DNA from: Amaranthus tricolor
Taxonomy: Eukaryota; Streptophyta; Magnoliopsida; Caryophyllales; Amaranthaceae
Direction of reading: 5' to 3'
DNA length: 64,000 nt
Assembly: GCF_026212465.1 (NCBI RefSeq)
Contig: NC_080048.1
Coordinates: forward strand, 28,598,979-28,662,978
Positions 11,901-21,539 of this stretch are shown here, piece after piece. A model generated the notes under the pieces. That model saw only the letters and a program-made list of their open reading frames with translations. It had not been told where the DNA came from and made no database searches. How positions within the stretch are numbered: position 1 is the stretch's first letter; every line of letters starts with the position of its first letter. The position numbers and the translations under genes were made by a program.

Positions 11901-12094
11901 ATCCAGTGCATCACTCACGAGTAAAGCACATCCATATTAGGCATCATTTTCTTAAGGATAATGTTGAAAATAAAAATATCATTGTTAAGCATGTAAACAC
12001 TAACGAGCAAATAGCAGATATCATGACCAAACCGCTTCCAAGGGAACAGCATGAGAAAATGAGATTGGAACTTGGCATGATCAAGCTGCATTAA
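8996..12094 (+). CDS. pol: B pol: integrase, reverse transcriptase, RNase H
   Basis: 1032 codons without a stop. The frame is open from about 8961 ([11 protein letters not shown]), so the first ATG is internal to the original polyprotein. Order: protease tail and pre-integrase zinc finger (WHKRLGH near residue 99, CDPC near 133), integrase core with Asp164, Asp227 and Glu263 (35 residues between the last two, as expected), a Glu/Pro/Gln-rich linker (about 395-480), RT with [20 protein letters not shown] and the catalytic YVDD at 719-722, then RNase H with [18 protein letters not shown] and YCDNTSAI. These convert element RNA to cDNA and insert it. All catalytic motifs seen are intact, so this segment looks young, but without gag and protease it is orphaned. 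Confidence 0.9.
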   Translation: MKGEIIAKGKVGRSCSHAIDNVFLVENLKHNLLSISQFCDKGNSVNFTSEKCIISRNDTGDIILEGIRKGNTYVVDLDTVPRNSLTCLSVIEDDPLLWHKRLGHASYSLINTLRSTDLVRGLPSIKFLKDEICDPCAKGKQVRSSFKPKNVVTTSKTLELLHMDLCGPMRIQSRSGKRYVFVIVDDYSRFTWTLFLVSKDEAFNEFVSFANKIQKSTNNQIVHIRSDHGKEFENSSFMSYCNEHGISHNFSAPRTPQQNGVVERKNRTLEEMARTMLIASGLPRNFWAEAVNTACYILNRVLIRPITSKTPYELFKGVKPNIAYFRVFGCKCFVHVNGKRNIGKFDERSDEAVFLGYSSESKAYRVYNKRTMGVEESVHIIFDETNFLSSEQDTNNFKIGLANLEEDDEELKVHDQETAGEQPVPAEAESTDQVQELPEHQEQQTVPNPAVPTYEQNNPVAEQNVNQADEPEHATVPTRDFMPKPWRYQKYHPLDLIVSDLNKGTQTRSQMRNFCAHFAFLSSLEPKNHEEALRDSEWVVAMQDELNEFERNKVWHLEPKPKHKKVIGLKWVFRNKLDEHGIIVRNKARLVVKGYNQQEGIDYTETFAPVARLEAIRILISFAAFMNFKLYQMDVKCAFLNGFLDEEVFVEQPPGFENTSCLDHVYKLDKALYGLKQAPRQWYERLSKFLIQNDFIRGKIDKTLFFKNKGSNILVVQIYVDDIIFGATNELLCKEFANLMSTEFEMSMMGELNFFLGLQIKQTANGIFIHQQKYIKELLKKYGLNNAKTNHTPMATNLRLDEDTNGTNIDQTMYRGMIGSLLYLTASRPDIAFSVGLCARFQSNPKESHLTAVKRILRYLKGTDDLSLFYPKSDVFDLKGFSDADYAGDLVNRKSTSGMVQFLGSCLVSWSSKKQNTVALSTAEAEYVAAAACCSQMIWIKQQLRDFGIKYACVPIYCDNTSAICISKDPVHHSRVKHIHIRHHFLKDNVENKNIIVKHVNTNEQIADIMTKPLPREQHEKMRLELGMIKLH

Positions 12095-12629
12095 AGGAAG
12101 TGTCATATATGATTCTTAGAGACAAAATAAAAATTGAAAATGATCAATCAACCACAATAAACTTGATTGAAAGATCAATTATCGAAAGGATCAGGTACGC
12201 ATTTTTTAAGGGAATATACTTTGAATGTTCTTATGATTGCATGATTATTTTGATCAAACGGTAGTAGCATAATATTATCATTTTCTTATTATAAATATAT
12301 AATAAAAATAAAAAAAAATAAAATAAAATAAAATAAAATAAAATAAAATAAAAAAAAAATAAAAATTATATATAAATTTTTTTTTTCTTTCCAGCAATTT
12401 TTTTTGGAAAGTAGGAGTTGAATCATCAAATTCATCTGTCTCCATTTCGTGTCTCTGTATCAAAATGCATAAATAAGGAAAATGGAACATTTAGTAACCG
12501 TCACCTCTCACAAATAAACCCACTCCCTCACGTTCCATCTTTCACTTCATAATCATTACCCTTTCCTTTTCACTCAACCCTAAACCGTCATTTTCTCCAT
12601 TACTCTTTCTTTTCTCTCTCAAAACATCC
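12095..12629 (+). other. Spacer between pol and post-pol ORF of B
   Basis: Non-coding. Contains an (AAAAT)n run at about 12317-12350 and A/T-rich tracts. Pyrimidine-rich DNA with CCACTCCCTC and TCTCTCTC just before 12630 resembles a plant 5' leader, so the downstream ORF may have its own transcript or be reached by splicing. Confidence 0.5.
12317..12350. repeat. (AAAAT)n microsatellite
   Basis: Seven or so uninterrupted five-base units. Confidence 0.8.
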
Positions 12630-14150
12630 ATGAAGACCAAGAATCAGAGTCCTAAAATGAAGCAACCTGTACCTCTTCAAGTCATCTACCCACCTTCTCA
12701 CACTCCTAAGCCTGAGAATTCATCAAAAGAACCGGAGGGAACCCCCATCTCCCTGGAAACACATGCAGGCAGTAAGAGAACAAGAGGATCCAAGACACCT
12801 CTAACACGTTCTGTCAAGAAAATCAAGGTAACCCACTACTTGAACGCTGAGGAACTATCTAAAGAAATGTCAGTTGGCTTTGGCCTCGACAAAGAGTGGT
12901 ATGAGACTACAAACTTTCCTCAATTTCACAAAATTCTACAAACTCAACATTGGGAATCACTCATGGGCGATTACTGCTGCAATCCCATTTACCCAGAAAT
13001 TATGCGTGAGTTCATCTCTAACTTTTCTATTAATGATGGAGTCTGTTCAAGTTCAATTAAAGAAATTAAAATTGAGTTTGATAGTATGACGTTAGGACAG
13101 TGGCTAGGAGTACCAGCCACTGGTTTTGATGTTTATTATGTTGGGTCAAAAATTGCGTTTTCTGGAATTGATGAGAAGGATGTTTGGAGATGTTTAGGCG
13201 TTAGGCAAAAGAGAGGTAAAGTGAGTCACAATGTTTTGTCCCCCTTACACAAGTTACTCTACAACATTGCTCGAAGGTTTATTTTACCACGAAATTCAAA
13301 ACGTAGTGAGGTAAGTCTTCGAGATGCCACTTTGATTTACTGTATGGTGAACAATATAAAGATTAATTTTCCTTCCTTGATGATTTCGCATTTAAATGAT
13401 TGTATAGCCAAAAGATGTATGGTAGGCTATGGTGGTTTGTTGTCCTGGATTTTCTCAAAATTTGGTGTTCCACTTGGAGAATACAGTTTTCCTATGGGTC
13501 CCAGTAACATGATAGGTGCAAAATGTTTGAGTAACTTGCGCCTTCAATTAAATGAGGAAGGGATCCTTGAAAATGCTGTGGAACAAGTTGAGATTGATTC
13601 TGATGATGAGGAACAGGAGGAAGAGGAGAAGGAGAAGGAAAAACAGAAGGAAGAAGGGAAGGAAAAGGAGGAACAGGAGGAACAGGAAAAAGAAGTTGAA
13701 AAGGAGGAACAGGAGAAAGAAGGAGCTGGAGTTAAGGAACAGGAGGTTGTTCCTTCTGATAAGGAGGAAGAAGACAAGGGGATGGGACCTGAAGTTGCTC
13801 TTGATGATGACTCTAGGGCTGAACCCAGTAGTTTTCCCTCACCAAAGCCAACCACTCCACCATCCCATCATTTCCCATCACCACCACCATCACCAACACC
13901 AAGATCACCACCACCATCATTTCACAGACAAAGCTTTGATCAGGCAACCGTTCCTACTGCCCCCTTATACTCCATTCTCCTCAAGCTTGATGATTTGCAG
14001 GATCGCTTCTTCAAATTTCAAGATGAGATTCGTGTTTCCCTAGCCTCATTAGCTGACCAGATGACTCAAATGGAGGCTCGTCTTGGTGCTAAATTGGATA
14101 CAGTGGAGGTGGAAACAGAATATATTGATGAAGATGCCCCTGCTTCCTAG
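12630..14150 (+). CDS. B post-pol ORF, plant transposon protein
   Basis: 506 codons starting MKTKNQSPKMKQ. Residues 1-70 are Pro/Ser/Lys-rich with basic clusters (KRTRGSK, RSVKKIK). Residues 75-310 form a globular domain with MTLGQWLGVPATGFDVYYVG and SPLHKLLYNIARRFILPRN, the pattern of the 'putative plant transposon protein' domain found as an extra ORF in retrotransposons. Residues 320-380 are an extreme Glu/Lys/Gln run, likely charged helix or coiled coil. Residues 395-445 are Pro/Ser/His-rich, then a short C-terminal helix (LDDLQDRFFKFQDEIRVSLA). I see no convincing signal peptide or transmembrane span, so an envelope role is not supported. It lies in the place of the env-like ORF of Sireviruses. 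Role unknown. Confidence 0.75.
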   Translation: MKTKNQSPKMKQPVPLQVIYPPSHTPKPENSSKEPEGTPISLETHAGSKRTRGSKTPLTRSVKKIKVTHYLNAEELSKEMSVGFGLDKEWYETTNFPQFHKILQTQHWESLMGDYCCNPIYPEIMREFISNFSINDGVCSSSIKEIKIEFDSMTLGQWLGVPATGFDVYYVGSKIAFSGIDEKDVWRCLGVRQKRGKVSHNVLSPLHKLLYNIARRFILPRNSKRSEVSLRDATLIYCMVNNIKINFPSLMISHLNDCIAKRCMVGYGGLLSWIFSKFGVPLGEYSFPMGPSNMIGAKCLSNLRLQLNEEGILENAVEQVEIDSDDEEQEEEEKEKEKQKEEGKEKEEQEEQEKEVEKEEQEKEGAGVKEQEVVPSDKEEEDKGMGPEVALDDDSRAEPSSFPSPKPTTPPSHHFPSPPPSPTPRSPPPSFHRQSFDQATVPTAPLYSILLKLDDLQDRFFKFQDEIRVSLASLADQMTQMEARLGAKLDTVEVETEYIDEDAPAS

Positions 14151-14793
14151 TTCTCCTTTAATATCTTTTATGTTTCATTGCTACTATCTCTGTCACCAAA
14201 CAATTTCTTTGTCTTTTGGTACCAGCTGGGGTACACCTCTTAAACATTGTTAACTTTGTTAAACCTTTTTACATATGCTACTAACTGTTAGGTTTGATTA
14301 GTCATTGCTTATCATGCTTGCATTCATTGTTATTGCTTTTTAATTTGTGCATCCTTATTCTCTCTTTGACTATATCTATATGTTTAGTGCTGTGGTTTGA
14401 TTGCTTATCTCCTTTTTGAATGATGTCAAAAGGGGGAATATTTGGCACAAACTTAAATAATGCTTGAGCATGTTTGAGATCTAGTTAAATCTATTATGTT
14501 GAACTTATGGATTAAGGTGCTGGTTTGGTTTCTGATGTTTGGTTTCGGATGTTTGTGTTGCTAGCTGTTAGTTGTTGCTCATTGATATTGAAACTAGGTT
14601 TTCTATTGAGTTAAGGATAATTTATGCTGAAATAATATAAAGTTGTTGTTTTGATTATTTCTAGAGTAACTGGTATCATGATATTTAGTTAAGAAGAGTT
14701 GTTTTGATCTCTAACATACTCTTCAACATTGGTTTACTCTATTTTGTTTTTAAGTTTGTTTGAAAAGTTTGTCATCATCAAAAAGGGGGAATT
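14151..14793 (+). other. 3' untranslated region of B with two polypurine tracts
   Basis: Non-coding. AAAAGGGGGAAT occurs at 14428-14439 and again at 14780-14793 immediately before the LTR. The second is the functional position for plus-strand priming. Extra upstream copies are a known Sirevirus trait. Confidence 0.7.
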
Positions 14794-16221
14794 TGTTGGA
14801 CCTCTTGAGTTTTGATGATGACTACACTTTAACAAATATGTGTTTAGAGATTTTGTGCAGGTCGATATCTGATTAATTGTGATCGTTGATAGTACCTATG
14901 GCTTAGTTCATGGGAATATACATGTCAAAAGGTTTCAAGAGATGTTAGAAGAGTATATCACGTGGGATGTAAAATGGAGACAGGAAGTCTACTGTTCCCA
15001 GGTTTGATGTTCTAGCAAGTTGGAATTTGGAGACAGCGCAGTGTTCCCAAACTGAAGTCAATTTACGTTAGCTAATAAATTCTATCTTTTATTTTTTAGT
15101 TAATGTATTTTAAATTAATTTGTTGCAGTAATAATTTATTAAAGTTAATTGGCAAATCGTTTTTTATTAAATAAAATGGATTCACGTTTTAATTCGTTAA
15201 GATCCTTTATTTTAGGATCTATCTTTAGTAAATCCTGGATTTGTTAAAAATAGAATTAACTAACTTTGAATTGGTCTTAGCAAATCTTTCTAACCGGTTT
15301 TATTCCTAAAAAATAGCAAGCAATCATTTCCACTAAGATTAACCGTTCTCTATTAATAGCAAAAACGTTCCAGCAGGTTGGTACTGGAACAGGAACAGCT
15401 GTTAAAAGAAACTGCTGCTTAAAGGGAACAGAAGCTATTTTAGTAAATGGGAACAGCGGTTATTGTTTGTCTACACGTGTGATTTGACTTAATCAAATCT
15501 TATGGAAATAACCGTGTGTTTGCTTAATCCACATTACTCCCATGATCTCTTGATAGTGGGATGATGGATTGGATTATTCCATTTTCTTAGGAATATTATT
15601 TTCTATAAATTGCAAGTTAATTCCGGTTTTTAAGTGATGAGAAGTAATCCAACGTTTTGTGCTTAAGTGTTTTTCATACGTTTTTGTTGGATTTTACAAG
15701 AAATATTTTGTTCTTAAAGTTGCCAATTAATTTATAATATTTTCTTGATGCAACTCTTTGATTTATTTTAGAGAATTTCTATCCTTTTTGTAAGGGATTT
15801 TGAGAGTTTATGTAATTAGACTCGGGTGAGTCTAAGGGGGAAGTTAGATAGCTTTTAGTGAAGCTAGAGAGGATTAGCTTATTGTAAAGCTAAGTTTGTT
15901 GCTTTGAGTAAAGCAATTAGAGAGTGAAGAGTTGGCCTAGTTGTTTCGCTTCAAGTGAAGTAAGGTGTTTATTGTAATTGTAACTAATTGCCTTAAACAT
16001 AGTGAAGTTGTTAGAAATCCCAAGTGGTCGTGGTTTTTCCTTTTGTTTAGGCCCAAAAGGTTTCCACGTAAAATCGTGCGTCTCTCTTATTATTTTGCTC
16101 TTAGTTTAAGCTTTATTTATTTTGAATAATTCCGCAAAAACAGGGCACAATCGCTTAAACTTGCAACAACAACAATTCACCCCCCCTCTTGTTGCTGTTC
16201 CCGTTCCTAATTGAATCAACA
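14794..16221 (+). repeat. LTR_B, 3' copy
   Basis: 1428 bp, TGTTGGACC...AATCAACA, followed by AGGAA at 16222-16226. Same as 5207-6634 by eye. Confidence 0.9.
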
Positions 16222-17232
16222 AGGAAGATGGACACAAATGAGAAAGAAGGCGGTGAGCACAATCCGGCTTGCCATTGCATCCGAAATCAAGTATCACTAC
16301 TTGAAAGAGACCGATCCCGGTGAGTTGTTGGAAAAATTACAAACGGTGTATGCTTCCAAATCCCTAACTAATAAACTTTGCTTGAGGTGGGAGTTGTATC
16401 AACTCATGAAGGATGAAGATACAACAATGCAAGACCACATTAACACATTTAACAAGTTGGTGTGCCAATTGTTAAACGCCGATGAAAAGTTGACCGATGA
16501 AGAACAAGCGTTACTACTTTTGGCTTCACTTCCCAAGGACTATAGAAACATAGTCCAAAAATTGCTCATAGGTAGGGATTCTATCACTCTTGATCAAGCA
16601 TTAGCGGCGTTGAGAGAGAATGATAGGTTCATGGTGAGTAGAGAGGGGGAAGAAAAGAAGAATGTTGGGGATGGCTTGTTTAGTGAGGATTCTAATAGGG
16701 GAAGAACCAAGGAAAGATATCAAGGAAGGGGTAAGTCTCGTGGGAAGGATGATCTTAGTAACAAAGAGTGTTACTATTGTAAGAAAAAGGGGCACATACA
16801 AATGATGTGCAAGGAATTTAAGGAAGACCTTAAGAGAATGAGAAACTTAAGGGATAGTGGAAGGATTGAGAATGAGAGTAGCGGGAATGCCGCTCTAGGT
16901 TTTGTTGAAGATGATGACTATGATGGGGCTGGTGAGGTTATGATTGAGACACATGGAGGTGTCAAAAGAAGGCTTCGTGATGTAAGGTATGTACCTAAGT
17001 TTGAGAGGAACCTTATTTCATTAGGTAGACTTGAGAGTAAAGGATGCACTTTCAAAGCAAGTGGAGTGGTTTTGAAAGTCATTAGAGGGAGCATGGTGCT
17101 CATGAAGGGAGTAAGGAGTAAGAGAAACTTGTATGAGTTACAAGTTGATTGTGGTAGCCTAGGCCACAAAGGTGTTGGTGATAGTGTGTTTGGGTCAAAG
17201 AGAGTTACTTTTGAGGATAATAAGAGTATTGG
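16222..17232 (+). pseudogene. Element A gag C-terminal part, duplicated copy
   Basis: Same reading frame and CCHC knuckle as 6635-7645, no difference seen. It lacks its N-terminal partner because the DNA to the left is the B 3' LTR. Confidence 0.75.
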
Positions 17233-17247
17233 ACTTAAGGGGGAGAT

Positions 17248-18058
17248 TGTTAAAGCAAGTACCAATAATCTTAATTATGGCGTTAACTTTAAATATATAA
17301 TCGAACATGCTTTGTCTTGTACTTTAGAGAGGGTCGATAAAGATGTGTCGAATATGGGTGATTTAAGGTTTGGAACGATTGATAAGAGTTGCTTGACAAA
17401 GCAACAAATAAAGAAGCAGACTGTGAGTGGCTCGACCAACCGCTCGATCGAGTAAAGTATTGCTCGACCGGTCGAGCGGTGTTGGCTCGGTCGAGCAAGA
17501 TGTCCAGGACAAGTCAGTAGCTTCACCGGAAGCTCGCTTGACCGAGCGAGGTAGTGGCTTGGTCGAGCGGAAGTCCAGAAAACTACCTTGGATCCTGTCT
17601 TTGGTCAGAATTTGTAGTGACTATGCAATAATGTGGTGCATTACTCTATTGTTTATTGTAATGTTTATTTTCATGGTAAATTAGATTGTTAATTGGGATG
17701 TTACATGTGAGTTTATGGTGACTTATGAGGGAATACTAGGAGTGATGAATATCTTGCCTATAAATAGGATTCATCACTCATAGTAACATTCACCACAAAA
17801 ACACACATATTGTTGAGAGGGCTATTGCATTGTTAGAAACTTGAGAGTGTTCTTACTTTGCTTTAGTATTTGTGGTCTTGAGAGATAGTTCTCAAGATAA
17901 GGGAGGTTTATTATACTTGTAATTGTTGAATTCATTATAATAAACTATATTTAAGGGGTAGGTATTCAAGATACCTCATAAACACTTGTGTTCAATCTTT
18001 TGCATTATATTTTTCATTTGTTTTTCATTGTTGAACCTCTTTGAGACTTTAGTTTACA
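17248..18058 (+). repeat. LTR_A, 3' copy (second block)
   Basis: 811 bp, TGTTAAAGC...TTTACA then TTAAC. Duplicate of 7661-8471. Confidence 0.85.
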
Positions 18059-18537
18059 TTAACAATTGACTAATGTTTTTTTTTTGGTGAAAAAGGGACA
18101 TTACGTTTAAATTTGCTAAACGTAAGGATTACCACTTGATTTCAAAAAATATTTGTCTATGACGTGGAAAATTCAATACCTCGTTGTTATCACATTAAAT
18201 ATCCAAAATCTTCTATACATATACTAAAATAAAACACGCTTACATCAGCAAAACTAAAAGCTGATGAGATGTCAGCTTCTAAGTAATTTTTTTTTCTCCA
18301 ATTTGTTTATGATGATGTCATAGAAGTTTAAACTACAAATTTACTTGTGATTAATATTAACTTTATGTGTGAAGTTTCAAATACCAAACTTTTCGAAAAA
18401 TGTGGAAAACACTCTATAATTGAAATTATTATGGAATACATGCTTGGTAAAAGCATTAAAGAACGTCAAACTATTAATGTGCATATTGTTTTTTAAATAC
18501 ATGGAAAATTGGACATCCATGTCTCTTAACAATAGTG
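18059..18537. other. Genomic flank of A (second copy)
   Basis: AT-rich, no gene. Matches 8472-8951 except for a shorter T run and single-base changes. Confidence 0.6.
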
Positions 18538-18720
18538 GAAAAAACCTCTTATGATGCGGTTTTTAAGCCCATATATGCTACGGTTTTAACCACAAGCACT
18601 TGTGATGGCAGTAGATAGGCTTTATTTGCTACTGCGGTTCAAAATTGCAGCATAAAAGTGGACTATATGCTGTGGTTCTGGGAGAACTGCAACATATAAT
18701 TTTTTTTCATTTTATATAAA
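18531..18720. mobile_element. CACTA-like terminus with subterminal repeats
   Basis: After AATAGTGGAAAAAACC the DNA has repeated GCGGTTTT / AACCACA / GCGGTTC...GCAGCATA / GTGGTTC...GCAACATA units in both orientations, the subterminal pattern of En/Spm (CACTA) elements. The first bases depart from a perfect CACTA end and no partner terminus was found, so the element's right limit is unknown. Confidence 0.4.
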
Positions 18721-19297
18721 TTCACTAATAAATGATAATAAATATTTACATAATAATTATTACACTAATAATTATTAATATTTTCCCAATCATCACCAAA
18801 AATTCCTCATACAACTCCAAATCAATCATCACTTAATACTTCTATATATCTAGTGATGGAAGACGAATTTTAATAAACTTATAATAAAATATATTTTACA
18901 ATAATTGTAATATACATAATTGCGAAAAAATATATATTTACAATCTAACAATGTTGTATATATATACATGTATATATACAGAATAGAAAAATCTAAACTA
19001 ATTACTCTACTGTTATACCCAAAAATTCAATTAAACCGCAACAACCTTGTCCTTCATTTTATCGATTTTGCCCTTAGTCATAGGACGTGATTTCCGTTTA
19101 ATAAAGTAACTTTGACCTTTTCAAAGTACTTATTAAATAAATACTTTTCCATAGGTTCAAAATTGTCCACTTTTCCATAGATGAATTATGTTAATTAATA
19201 AAGTACTTTTCATAGGTTCAAAGTTAGATATTTTGCTTGTCCAACAATATTAGTATCACAAATTCTTAATTGAGACCATCTATAGTAAAGATACCCT
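18721..19297. other. AT-rich DNA, no gene
   Basis: Contains a TGTATATATA/TATATATACA palindrome near 18955-18980. It may be interior to the CACTA-like element. Confidence 0.4.
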
Positions 19298-19317
19298 ATA
19301 TTGGGCCGGCCCAATAT
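19298..19317. promoter_or_regulatory. Palindromic site II promoter motif
   Basis: A perfect 20-bp palindrome centred on GGGCCGGCCC carries TGGGCC/GGCCCA in both orientations, the plant site II (TCP-binding) element of housekeeping promoters. A CT-rich leader-like stretch follows from about 19390. Confidence 0.5.
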
Positions 19318-19369
19318 TTGAATTTAAAAAATAAAATAAAATGAGGTAACTGAATCACAAACACGCGCG

Positions 19370-20690
19370 TTTGTGATTAGTCATTTCATAACCTTTCAAC
19401 TTCAACTTCCATTCACGCTTCCACATTACTGTCTTTCCTGACAAAATATCTCTCCCAATCTTCATCTCTCAAACTTCCATTTTTTCGATTTCTAGGGTTC
19501 CATTTTATTGTTCACGATTCTTAAGACTTGCAATTTTTCATTCCCTATTCAAAATTCTCAACATCTACGTTTCATCCAAGGTATGTGTTCATGCTTCTTT
19601 CAAGGGTTCACCATTTTCGTCTGAAAAAGCTTCGATTTTTGGTTGATTTTTGCTATTTCTTGTATTGGATTTAGGTTTCCAAAACGGGAAAAATTAGTGA
19701 CAATGCTGTGTTAGCTTCTGTATTTTCAAAAAAGAACAAAAGGGTTCATTTCAAGGATCAAAATATCACCCCTCAAGAGACAGAGGTGACCGACAAAGTA
19801 CCCAAACAAAGGGCTCCTGTGTTAGCTTCTGTATTTAAAAAAAGAACAAAAGGGTTCATTTCAGGGATCAAAATATCACCCATCAAGAGACAGAGGTGAC
19901 CGACAAAGTACCCAAACAAAGGGCTCCCAGATCGCAGACTTCACTGGTGAACATAGAACCGGATGAAGGAATGTAAGTTCATCTTTTTGACCTAAATTGA
20001 TATTATTACATGATATATTTTGGATTTTTGACCTACTCATTTCGGATTATAAAATTGTTGAGTGTATGTGAAATTATGGAGTGTTGTGCTATGTTCTTAT
20101 TTTGGAGTATGATATGTGATGGTTGGTATTATAATAAAATGTATTTGCTCTTATAATAATCTATATTTGAGTCTAAAATAGAATATATCAATCGTATTCA
20201 TAGTTGGGATTATAATACCAATTATTGGAGTCATAATATTATGTATTTGGATTTATAATATTGAGTGTCTAGGATCTATAAGAATTTGGAATTTATTTAA
20301 TGTTATGTATGAACATTGACCCACTCTATGGTTTGTTTATAGTTGGTTCTTCAATAAGTTATATTTGTGTGTTTGTACATTGTTTATGAATTGGTTTAAC
20401 CAAAACATTAATAACTTTTAATGGTTCAATAGCTTGCATATAGAAGGCTTTACAGGGCTACAATATTAACAACGGTTATGCTAAGCGATCTAAATATGGA
20501 CCGAGATAAATTGGTCACGTTGGCGAATGATTTCGCAGATGAAAAGCCCAAAAGATTGCCATCAATACTTGCTGCGAGGACACCAATGCCATTAGCAATG
20601 ATCGATGACAAAAAAGGAAAGAGAACGACAAAGCATGTGGCTCAAAGGCCAAAGCCAAAACAGGTTGTTCCAAAGAGATAACCCAGGGAG
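19370..20690 (+). pseudogene. Broken gene fragment with internal tandem duplication
   Basis: A leader-like first exon (about 19370-19580, donor AAG|GTATGTG) and an acceptor at 19674 lead into an open frame VSKTGKISDNAVLASVF... with no upstream ATG. A 111-bp unit (19708-19818) is repeated at 19819-19928; the second unit lacks one base, shifting the frame to a stop. The likely donor is at 19971 (ATG|TAAGTT region). A further open segment 20478-20681 (DLNMDRDKLVTLANDFADEK, then Lys/Arg-rich) may be a later exon. I recognise no domain. A real gene captured in or next to transposons, now broken, is the simplest reading. Confidence 0.4.
19708..19928 (+). repeat. 111-bp tandem duplication
   Basis: Two units starting GTGTTAGCTTCTGTATTT, about 95% alike, one base shorter in the second. 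Confidence 0.85.
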
Positions 20691-21539
20691 AATGTGCCAT
20701 GGAAGAAGATAAAGTAGTTGTTTTTAAAACATTAACGTATTAATTTTGGGTTTAGAACAATTTTATGGTGTTGTATGCTTCAAACAATATCAACAACAGT
20801 CTGTGGTTATTTTTGGGCTTTTGTGAAATAGTTTTAATGACTTGATCTAATTTATTATCACAGACGTTTAGATTTGGTGTTATATCGATATTTGATTAGT
20901 ATTATTATACTCTAAAGTTTATATTATATATTAGTTTAGTTTAGGTCATCACTTTGGTCCTCTCGTTGATCTAAATATGGTTGACATTATATATTGGATG
21001 TGTTTTTAAAATCAACAATTGTATGTATTTTTATTGTGGTTTTGATTTATAATAATTTTTATTTGGATATATAATCGACAGTTTTTGGATATATAATGGA
21101 CTATATTATGAAGTATTCTAGTTGAATTATGTCATAACTGTGTGTATATAACAATGTGTATTTTGGGCTATAGTATAATGTATTTGGGTTATATTAGTGG
21201 TTATAATATAATATATTTGATGTTAAAATGTTATATTTCTGGGTTTACTACAGTACCAGATGTTTATCATAATATATTTGCTTGTACATTATATTATATT
21301 TGGGATCATAATATCATGTAATTGGAGTTGTACTGAATTAGTTTTATAATTATAACATGTTTTGAGATAAACACAGTATTTAAAAATTCTTAACTGACAA
21401 ATTTGCTTGTATATTATATTATCTTTAGGATCCTAATATCATGTAATTGGAGTTATACCGACTCAAGTTTATAATTATAATACAACACAATATATATAAC
21501 CATCAAATTTACTCTATATAATGTGTTTCTTTGGTGTTG
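20691..21539. other. AT-rich DNA, no gene
   Basis: Repeated short ATAATAT-rich phrases; nothing codes. Confidence 0.5.

Larger units (their letters stand above)
8952..16221 (+). mobile_element. Element B: 5'-truncated Sirevirus-type Copia
   Basis: Retains the end of protease, integrase, RT, RNase H, a post-pol ORF, two polypurine tracts and a 3' LTR (14794-16221, TSD AGGAA after it). The 5' LTR, PBS, gag and protease active site are absent: sequence begins abruptly at 8952 after the duplicated flank. RT/RNase H motifs ([20 protein letters not shown]), the post-pol ORF and duplicated polypurine tracts suggest the Sirevirus (Maximus/SIRE) lineage. The element cannot be autonomous in this form. 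See the duplication finding for how the junction might have arisen. Confidence 0.85.
14794..18537 (+). repeat. Long direct repeat, copy 2
   Basis: Second copy of LTR_B + right half of A + genomic flank. Here the flank continues into CACTA-like DNA, so this copy probably marks the original right-hand junction of the locus. Confidence 0.85.

Noticed and set aside
13544..13855. 103-codon Ser/Cys-rich minus-strand ORF
   Set aside because: Antisense shadow of the Glu/Lys-rich tail of the B post-pol ORF.
13552..14043. 163-codon Arg/Lys/His-rich plus-strand ORF
   Set aside because: Out-of-frame reading of the same low-complexity purine-rich DNA.
12630..14150. Envelope protein
   Set aside because: Position fits, but no signal peptide, transmembrane span or fusion-like segment is visible.
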